The position numbers and the translations under genes were made by a program. Positions 57,211 through 64,000 of a DNA stretch of 64,000 nt are shown piece by piece (position 1 is the stretch's first letter; each line of letters opens with the position of its first letter). Under the pieces are notes generated by a model that ran no database searches, was not told the DNA's origin, and saw nothing but the letters and a program-made list of their open reading frames with translations. Source of the DNA: Cristatella mucedo (taxonomy: Eukaryota; Bryozoa; Phylactolaemata; Cristatellidae); contig WPIO01000116.1 in NCBI GenBank assembly GCA_009760855.2, positions 1 to 64,000 of the forward strand, in the 5' to 3' direction.

Positions 57211-58539
57211 TGTAACGCCGAAGGCTCGGCGGGGTAAGCTTGACCTGCCGCTTACCTAGCGGCGTAGCCTATCGCCTAATGCCGTTCGGTGCGCGCCTAC
57301 GCGCAATAAGCTGGCCGCCACGAAACGAGCGTTTCTGGCGCTGACCTGCTTACCGTTACTAAAGGGGGTCGTGAGTCCGCGGCGTGAATCGGAAGCAAGA
57401 CACACAAATTGGGGATTTTACTGAACTTTATTCGCAAGCGCACAAAGTCGCTGCGCGTCTAGTTCAGCTTTATCTCCACACTCCTCGCACGTTCAACACT
57501 CTTGCGGAGGGAATACTCCTCTACACTAAGCGCGACCCGGACCCTAAACCCTAACCGGTGAACTAGGAATCCGTTCCCACCTGTGCTAAACCCCAAACAC
57601 GCCAACTTAAACACTCGAGCGGAGGGAGTACTTCTCCACACTGAAGTGCGAACCGGAGTCTAAACCCTACCCGGTGAACTAGAACTCGGTTTCCACCAGT
57701 GCGACCGGAATACTCCACACACGCCAACTCAAGCACTCCTGCGGAGGAAATACTTCTCCACACTGAAGCGCGACCCGGAGCCTAAACCCTACCCGGTGAA
57801 CTAGAGCTCCACACACGCCAACTACGCCTAGCTCGCGCCGGCAAATCCCTATGCCGAGACCACGTGCTAGCGCGCACACACACGACACAAAAGAAACACA
57901 AAACACGAAAGAACACACAAAATGCCAGCTCGGGCGCGATACGACCGTGTTCGGTGGGGTTCCACCGAATCCTCCTAGAGCTGTCTCGTCCTGTTCCGTC
58001 CATCGTCGGCGGACAGCCCGCCCTCCTCCCTCGCTTTTTAGAGAAACGAGTGCCCGACGGCGTCGAGGCGCAGAGCCGGACCAAAGACCAAAAGACACGA
58101 GGCAAAAGACCCAGAGCGAGCGTCGCTCGACTCTTAAATACTTGGCTGAGACAATGGGGCAAGAGCTTAGTGGTATTGGGCCCGGACACCTTGGCCCATT
58201 ACGGAAAGGAATGACTACCGTTCCCAGGCCACTGGCAGGGCACCTCCGTCCAGCTTGAATGGCGAATGGGTTCCAGACGCTTCTTTCTTGGGAAGAGGGA
58301 AGGCGGGGGTTGACAGGCCAGCCAACATCTATCAGCAGCTTCCGCGAGTATCGGACCAATTCTAAAGGCCGAATCGCTGCTGCTCGTCTCCGAGCTTCCT
58401 GGCCTGCTCCTAAGCGCTTCCTCTCTAACCGCACTGACGCTCCTCTCTGGCTCACTGCTCCAGGACAAAGGGGCTCTAGCCCGCCGCCGAACAGCTCTTG
58501 TTCGCGCTAAAATTCAGCCAAAGCCAGCAGGGCGCTACA
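57211..58539 (+). mobile_element. Solo LTR (LTR2)
   Basis: A GC-rich 1,329-bp block starting TGTAACGCC and ending GGCGCTACA (near-perfect inverted termini, TG...CA), flanked by an exact 4-bp direct repeat GCCT at 57207-57210 and 58540-58543. This is the signature of a single LTR left after recombination. It contains about three 115-120 bp tandem units (about 57495-57830). A partial reverse copy lies at 41613-42056. Open frames here are long but lack retroviral domains. The strand is arbitrary. Confidence 0.8.
57495..57830. repeat. ~120-bp tandem repeat inside LTR2
   Basis: Three imperfect units sharing CGGAGG.A.TACT.CTC.ACACT, CCCTAAACCCTA and CCGGTGAACTAG. Some units contain a telomere-like CCCTAAACCC. 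Confidence 0.85.
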
Positions 58540-58607
58540 GCCTTTTCCGTTTAGTAGGCAGTTTCGCCACACATAATATCGTCGCCTACCCGCAACGCGT
58601 ATATGCC

Positions 58608-58661
58608 ATAAATATATATATGCATATATATATATATATATATATGCATATATATATGCAT
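58608..58661. repeat. (AT)n microsatellite
   Basis: AT run with GCATAT interruptions upstream of the SLC35E2-like promoter. Confidence 0.95.
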
Positions 58662-58689
58662 AAGTGTGTGCTTTTAGACCGAAACAGAG

Positions 58690-59388
58690 ATAGGCTCGAC
58701 GATGCCGCAACGCTCAACCGTCCAAGGCCGCGCCCTCCCAGCCACTCAGAGCTGCCAGCCCCGCCCGTCTGGCTAGCGCTGCGCTTTTGATAAGTATATG
58801 TCAGAGTTAAACGGATGAAGAGAGCGCAAATATTTTCACTGCTGTAGCTGCATCGCTTGTCTATCGCGCCGCTAAGGAAGGCGAATACGGCGCGCCGTAA
58901 CCAGATCTCCATGCAGTCGCATTTGGGCGTGAGCCTTGACCTTTCAGAAAGAGCGGAAGTCGCATACGTCGCCTGCGCGTCGCTGCCTACGGATGCAGTT
59001 CGTGTCGTAGTCGCTGCGGCTCCGGTGGTGCTACCCGGCATAGTCCGAGCCGACTCGGTCCAGAGAAGAGTAGCAGCCGCGTCCGCGGGGCCGTTTCCTG
59101 ACACAGCAACAACTGCTGCGGCCAATAATAGCCGGGTACGTCCCTCCTCGCTGCCACGCCGGTGTAAATTCGGATTTCTCCGTCCGACAGAAACGCGTCG
59201 TCGTTGCAGTGTGCGCGGCCGCGCCTGCGTCGCTTTACGCTCGCTCGTTGCATTTTCAGAGCCCAGTCGTCGTCGGCTGGCGGCCTGTGACTGTGACCGC
59301 ACAACCGCAGTGACAAGCGACTGCTGCTTCCCAGTGTGCTACCGCTCGTGATCATCGTCGTAGCGGCTCGAGTCGTCGTCGTAGCGGC
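58690..59388 (+). promoter_or_regulatory. CpG-rich promoter/5' UTR of SLC35E2-like gene
   Basis: CpG-dense sequence immediately upstream of the transporter start. No clear TATA box near the ATG. Overlapping long ORFs on both strands reflect low stop-codon density in GC-rich DNA. The transcription start is unknown. Confidence 0.55.
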
Positions 59389-59671
59389 ATGTCCGTACAC
59401 TACAAAACCAACGGAGAGTCGCAATCTCACAGCGAAGCGCTCGTCGGTCAGAAAGAATCGCTAGTGACTCTCGATCTGGCCTCGAGCGTCGCCGCAGCCC
59501 CACACAAGGATCGCGGTGCCGGTGCAGGCGCCGACATGGCCGACGGCAAGGACGGCCTGAAGCACCCGCTAGCTTGGTTCTACATGCTGCTCTGGTACTT
59601 GTTCAGCGTGCTGACGCTCTTCATGAACAAGCATATAGTTGACAAGCTCCGCGTCGAGGCGAACGTGCTCG
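59389..59671 (+). CDS. SLC35E2: SLC35E2-like transporter, first coding exon
   Basis: Encodes 94 residues plus one base of the next codon, then donor CTCG|GTACGTG. SLC35E proteins are multi-pass Golgi/ER membrane carriers of the nucleotide-sugar / triose-phosphate translocator group. Human SLC35E2 has no firmly established substrate. Visible here: a hydrophilic N-terminus, then KHPLAWFYMLLWYLFSVLTL, the first membrane segment (about 59-79), and the family's FMNKHIV / LRVEANVLG (compare LFLNKYILS...EPSMLG in SLC35E2). The start could be the ATG at 59389 or the in-frame ATG at 59536, which has a better context (GACATGG). Later exons were not found and probably lie beyond 64000. Confidence 0.75.
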
Positions 59672-59732
59672 GTACGTGCTCGTTTGCTTAGTCGCTGCCA
59701 CGAAGCGCCCGGAAGAGGCTGCCGGCGGCTCG

Positions 59733-59822
59733 GCCACGGTCCGCTAGCGGCGCCGACATGGTTCCGTCGTTCGTGGCACGGCCACGGTCCGCTAGCGGTG
59801 TGGCCACGGTCCACTAGCGGCA
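59733..59822. repeat. GGCCACGGTCCGCTAGCGG repeats
   Basis: Three near-identical 19-20 bp units (near 59732, 59781, 59803) in the presumed first intron of the SLC35E2-like gene, each containing the inverted word CCGCTAGCGG. Confidence 0.85.
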
Positions 59823-59989
59823 CTGCTGCTGTCGCACCAGCGTTTCGACGCCTTCTCGCACCGATCGCCGGGGGGGGGCTGTCACTTTTGCCGGCATGCC
59901 ATGTGACGTCATCTCGGTAAGCAGGCAGAAAGTGAGAGGCGCAGCAGCAAGCGTCTGGAAGGCGGTCAGGCGAGAGGCTAGCGTAGGAG

Positions 59990-60415
59990 TGGCCTTAGCG
60001 AGTGACGACTGGAAAGGATGTGCCGAAGTCGGCAGCAAGAGAGGAAGTCTCGATAGGTACTTACCGTTTGCGCCCGTTTCAAAGTCTAGGGAATGTAGAG
60101 CAAAAAACTGCTGTCACCAACGGATTTAAGTGGAAGAACTGCACTACTAATGTGTCGTCCTTACGAGGCGAGTCCTTGCTAAAAAGGCTCTTAAATCTAA
60201 AATATAATTCATTTGTGTGTATAATACCCTAAGAGTACTTAGTCTCTATTCAGGTGCTTCACATATCCCATTGGCCAGACCTGGCGAGCACCTTAACCGC
60301 TGGGCCAAACCAGCACGGCTCTAACTAGTATAGCAGTGTACTGCTAATTTGTGAAGGAGCCAAACCATCGCTAGCCCTATGAGTCAGAGTAAGAATTGTG
60401 TTCAAGTACCCAATG
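59990..60415 (-). mobile_element. LINE-C fragment interrupted by a LINE tail
   Basis: 59990-60185 and about 60340-60415 follow the LINE-C C-terminal region on the minus strand. 60190-60262 between them resembles a LINE-A tail (ACCCTAAGAGTACTTAGTCTCT). Confidence 0.65.
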
Positions 60416-60419
60416 AGGA

Positions 60420-60850
60420 TAATAGTAACAGTAGACATCTCTGTAGTAGCTTGAGGACACTGAATCTTTTGCTAGACACTTTGGAAATTCTGGAAACGAG
60501 CATATCGATTGGTTAGCCTTAGCATGTCGTGTCAACAATCTCAAGCGAACAAATCACAATTCACAGGGATGGAGCAAGCTCTGTGAGGAATGATTGATCA
60601 GTCGGTCAGCCATCTTCAGCAAGGGATCTGCCGACCTATGGGCTCTGTTGATTACCAGCTGTGGAGGTGGCTGATGGAGTATATTGTCCTGTAGTCGTGT
60701 CAACACTGCATGTCAGTAGCTAGGGCGCTGAGACGCTCCGCGGAGCTAAGAGACCACTGCTGCCGCAGCTGTAATGGCTGTCCAAACTAGACATGGTTTT
60801 AGCAGGATGCTTAGCTGTGGAGGCCGTCTTCTGAACAAAACAGTCTTTAT
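60420..60850 (-). mobile_element. Old LINE-A tail and LINE-C scrap
   Basis: 60420-60575 is a diverged LINE 3' end (TTGAGGACACTGAATCTTTTGCTAG). 60785-60850 matches LINE-C just after the RT (GGATGCTTAGCTGTGGAGGC). Between them, and from 60851 to 61317, nothing is recognised. Confidence 0.55.
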
Positions 60851-61317
60851 GTCAAGCAGAAGTCAACGTGGCAGAGCTGCGCTATTCTGGAGAGAGGAAA
60901 GATATACGCGTGCGTGAGGGTTCGAGCGTTTGGTTCAGGCGATGACCTTACTCCGCCCACGCGAGGCCATCTCCGCTCTTGACTAGCTGCCTGGTGCTGC
61001 CTGTCAATCTGAGTCACTCCGGGCTGAGTCCTGCTTCTGGGGTTTCAAATCCGGACATGCGCCAGCATTTGCTTTCGTGGTCGCTGAACCGTGTTGTGGT
61101 GTGAGCGTTTGCATTGTACAGCCGGTGCTCTTATGTGACAAGAGGAATGCTTGCGATAGCAATTGCCATGGGCCTGTATGGGATCCAGCTGTGGGGGAGG
61201 CAGCCAATACATTCCATGCAGTGTGCAGGTACACGCATGCCGATCTAGGTAAGATGCTACTTAGAGAGCATAGCAGCGGCGTGAAAGTGCTCATATGCAT
61301 ACGTGTGTGCCCGTGTG

Positions 61318-61349
61318 TGTACCCCGTGTGTGTGAGTGTGTGTGTGTAT

Positions 61350-61413
<64 letters not shown>

Positions 61414-61468
61414 TGTGTCTGTGTCTGTGTCTGTGTCTGTGTGTGTCTGTGTGTGAGAGAGTACGTGC

Positions 61469-61518
<50 letters not shown>
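61318..61518. repeat. (GT)n microsatellite
   Basis: 200 bp of GT with GTCT and GAGAGA interruptions. All ORFs across it are artefacts. Confidence 0.95.
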
Positions 61519-61519
<1 letters not shown>

Positions 61520-61589
61520 CTCGGAAGTGCTTGCATGTGCGAATACCTACCAACTGGCTGCTAAAGCCTTGTGATAATAATAATAAAAG

Positions 61590-61693
<104 letters not shown>

Positions 61694-62821
61694 GCACCCC
61701 AACAGAACTAAATCGCCTTCTTGCACTTTCCGATTAAATGTGGCTGCTATGCATGGCCTTTAAGTCGAAGTTCTGTCGTCAGCCTCTTAGCCAAGCGACC
61801 CTGCAGCCCGAGGTCAGCATATGCAAGCAGCCTCAAACATTCTTGATAGGTTCTGCAAAGTCTGCTGCAGCCTGGTGCCTTTGAATATAGCAGAACTGCC
61901 GAGACCGGCCTCGGTCTGCCCCTCGGGTCTTCTTAAATTAGCCATCCCTTGCATTTGCTTAAAGAAGTATGACAGCTATTCACAATATGTGCCAGAGAGG
62001 TCATTCACAGTCCAAAAGTGTCGCATGCTAGGGCTGCGATGCCAACAATGTATGCCGAAGCTTCCGGCAGCTTTCGGTGCTATTAGGAATGAGTCCAACT
62101 AGTGACATCAACGTCAAAAAAATGTGGGAGCTGATGCTTCGTCATGCAGTGACAGCAGCAGTGCGCAGGGCAACGTAGCGCTGGGTAGACATATAGACAA
62201 CTAGTTCTCTCAAGGGCCTTTACAACGACAGCAAGGCTTGTTGGCCTCAGAAAGCTTTACTGCCCAAGGGGCTATATTAACAGTTCAGTGGTTTCAGCTG
62301 CCAATTAGGCTTGATCAAAATGGGGAGGCAAGAGCAAGCAGACACCACTGGCAGAGGTCACCGCAGTGCTTGCACTCACTCGAAGAACAGTGGCCTCACT
62401 ACAGTGGCCAGCTCGTCTTGCAAAGGTTGTTTGAAATTTGAATTAAAACGAAATGAGAAGTTGGAAGTGAGAATTACTGCCGGAAGTCGTACTAAAAGAC
62501 TGCTTCGGAGTCTTACGGGAGGGGTAAGGGGGGGTAGGTGAGAGGGGCGGACCGGGGAGGCGTCCCTCGTGCAAGCGCCTCTCGCCCGGCTGCTTGCGGT
62601 GTATCTGGGAGCAAAGCCGTCTGCGTGCGTTCGGGAGCAGGAGCTGGTCTTTCCCTATCGAGCTCTTTGCAACTTTGCTACTGGTACTGAGCTGGAGCAG
62701 GCCTCGTGAGGCTGCTAGCGATACCGAAAGCAGTCCGCCGGATGCTGCATGGAACGTAGTACGCGGGCAGCATCAAGTCTGCAGCCCTCTCCTCGAGCCG
62801 AACTGAATGCCCTAGATAATA
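61694..62821. other. Unassigned
   Basis: Presumed intron of the SLC35E2-like gene. Includes a G-rich patch at about 62515-62560. No exon or repeat recognised. Confidence 0.5.
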
Positions 62822-62998
62822 AATAAATACCAGCTGATTTAACAGCCTCTTTTTGTATAGCGACCGAAGTGCCTTGACGGCTATCACCACCGCTTGCAGT
62901 GGCGATAAAGGATCGCCCACCACTGGATTCGAACCCACGACCTCGGGGCCGAGGTAGTGAAAAGCAACCACCTTACCTAGTGAGCCACCGTGGTTAGA
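62822..62998 (-). mobile_element. tRNA-derived SINE (family G), best-preserved copy
   Basis: On the minus strand: box A TGGCTCACTAGG, box B GGTTCGAATCC (complement of 62925-62935), body, and a TTATTTATTA end. This copy shows the full layout of the family. Confidence 0.85.
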
Positions 62999-63639
62999 TG
63001 GGGCGTGCCTCGTGCTGTGACTGGCCGGTTTGCACGAGATCGGGTCTCTGCCCTTATCGTGAAAGCTGCAGCCTCCACATTTGACAATGTTCTACCTAAG
63101 TCTCTGTCTGAAGCTTGAACCGGGCCATCGAGCCGGGCAACAAGGTCAAGGCTGAGAAGCTGTTTGCTCTTCACCGCGTGTCGTGTGTTCCAGACCTGTA
63201 GGGCACGCACATGGCAAGCAGCAGTGATAGCCTCTGAGGCTCTCTTGCCGCTATGTAAGTCAGGCTGTTGGTTCGTGTGAACCTTGACTCAGTAATGTTT
63301 ACTGTGTGTCCGGTCTAAATTTTGGAACAGGTGCTGGTTTGCCATTGCTCCTCGAGGCTACCTGCAGCCATGTAGCTGTTTTAAAGACTGTACAATTTCG
63401 GCCTTGAGTAGGAAGCTTCGTCTTGCAAGGCACATACGAAGGCCTTTTGGACTTTTCAGCAACAACAAGCTCTAAACGAGCAGCGATTGGCCCGAGAGCG
63501 CCAGCGGCTGCTGTGCTGCAATTCGACCGATCGTCGTGCCAGTCTTATGCATCAGCGCATGCTGCCCTTTCGTCAGTGGCCCTCCTAAATGTATAGTCGA
63601 TGCCACAAGGTCTCCCCCCACACGAGCTGGCTCATTCAG
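62999..63639. other. Unassigned
   Basis: No gene or repeat recognised. Confidence 0.5.
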
Positions 63640-63796
63640 ACCTTAGCTGAACTGCTGCTGCACATGGTTCAGCCTCCTCACGTCCTCTACGAACCATAAA
63701 TTAGCTGTTCCATCGGTTGTTAGCGACAGCTTTGGCTTTGCAGGTCAACGACTGTGGAACACACTTCCACAATTCTTATGCAACATGACATCCCCA
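63640..63796 (+). mobile_element. LINE-C C-terminal fragment
   Basis: DNA follows the LINE-C SFGSAGQRLWNTLPQFLCN-type segment (here AGCTTTGGCTTTGCAGG...GTGGAAC), with frameshifts. Confidence 0.65.
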
Positions 63797-64000
63797 CATG
63801 GATGGCAGCAAATTTTCTAAAACTAAACGATAATAAAACTAACTTACTAGTTATGGGCAAACTCAGTGTGATTCAGAGATTGGAAAGGCTGACTTTCAAA
63901 ATTGGCTCTGCCAGCATATCTCCAGCTGAATCAGCTCGAAATCTAGGTGTCATATTCCAAAGTGACCTCTCGTTAGACGACCACATCAGCTCCACAGTCA
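63797..64000 (+). mobile_element. LINE-A fragment, runs off right edge
   Basis: An open frame encodes TWMAANFLKLNDNKTNLLVM, SARNLGVIFQSDLSLDDHIS, a well-preserved LINE-A segment between the RT and C-terminal domain. Confidence 0.9.

Noticed and set aside
57495-57830. Interstitial telomere array (CCCTAAACCC)
   Set aside because: The word occurs only once or so per 120-bp unit and is part of the LTR tandem repeat, not a hexamer array.
57679-58455. 258-codon minus-strand ORF and overlapping plus-strand ORFs
   Set aside because: They lie inside the solo LTR, are GC-rich with few stops in any frame, and show no gag, protease, RT or other domain.
58586-59430. Long Arg/Ala-rich ORFs on both strands
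   Set aside because: CpG-rich promoter DNA upstream of the SLC35E2-like start. Overlapping frames on both strands with no recognisable domain.
61195-61260. Second exon of the SLC35E2-like gene near 61.2 kb
   Set aside because: Some coding-like sequence with a GTACACG donor-like site, but it does not encode the expected QM..T transporter segment.

Overview
This is animal (metazoan) nuclear DNA from an invertebrate that I cannot place more precisely. The evidence is introns with GT/AG borders, CpG-rich promoters, two recognisable animal genes, a C-type lectin gene family, tRNA-derived SINEs, and a dense load of L2/CR1-type LINEs, hAT and LTR elements. Most of the 64 kb is degraded repeat. Two LINE families dominate. 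LINE-A has an (ATT)n tail and a 3' terminal hairpin. LINE-C has an (ATTAC)n tail.

Layout. 1-2.8 kb: LINE fragments. 2.8-7.7 kb: a C-type lectin-like unit on the minus strand (unit 1). 7.7-13.5 kb: LINE-rich spacer with a possible secretory leader exon at 8.3 kb. 13.5-17.9 kb: the same unit on the plus strand (unit 2), so units 1 and 2 form a large inverted duplication. 17.9-18.7 kb: an LTR-like element. 18.8-23 kb: a LINE-A copy carrying endonuclease and reverse transcriptase, split by an opposite-strand fragment of its own family. 23-25 kb: a dead ZBED-type hAT transposon with its right terminus. 25-31.5 kb: repeats. 31.5-35.1 kb: a third lectin unit on the plus strand. 35-41.5 kb: LINE-C and LINE-A copies.

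41.6-51.9 kb holds the best-supported complete gene, an SVIP (small VCP/p97-interacting protein) orthologue on the plus strand. It has three coding exons of 21, 58 and 4 codons, a CpG-rich promoter, a 6.7 kb intron packed with LINEs, and a polyadenylation signal. 52-57 kb is mostly unassigned sequence and repeats. 57.2-58.5 kb is a solo LTR with a 4-bp target duplication. At 59.4 kb the first coding exon of an SLC35E2-like nucleotide-sugar/triose-phosphate-type transporter follows a CpG-rich promoter and reads out of the window to the right. The rest is microsatellites, a SINE and LINE pieces.

The most interesting biology is the lectin array. Three units in mixed orientation keep the CTLD exons recognisable. 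Between units 1 and 2 the first 25 codons of the terminal exon are identical, while the following codons differ mostly by amino-acid replacements around the predicted ligand face. I see no CRISPR, operon or otherwise unprecedented system. All exon structures are inferred from sequence alone.
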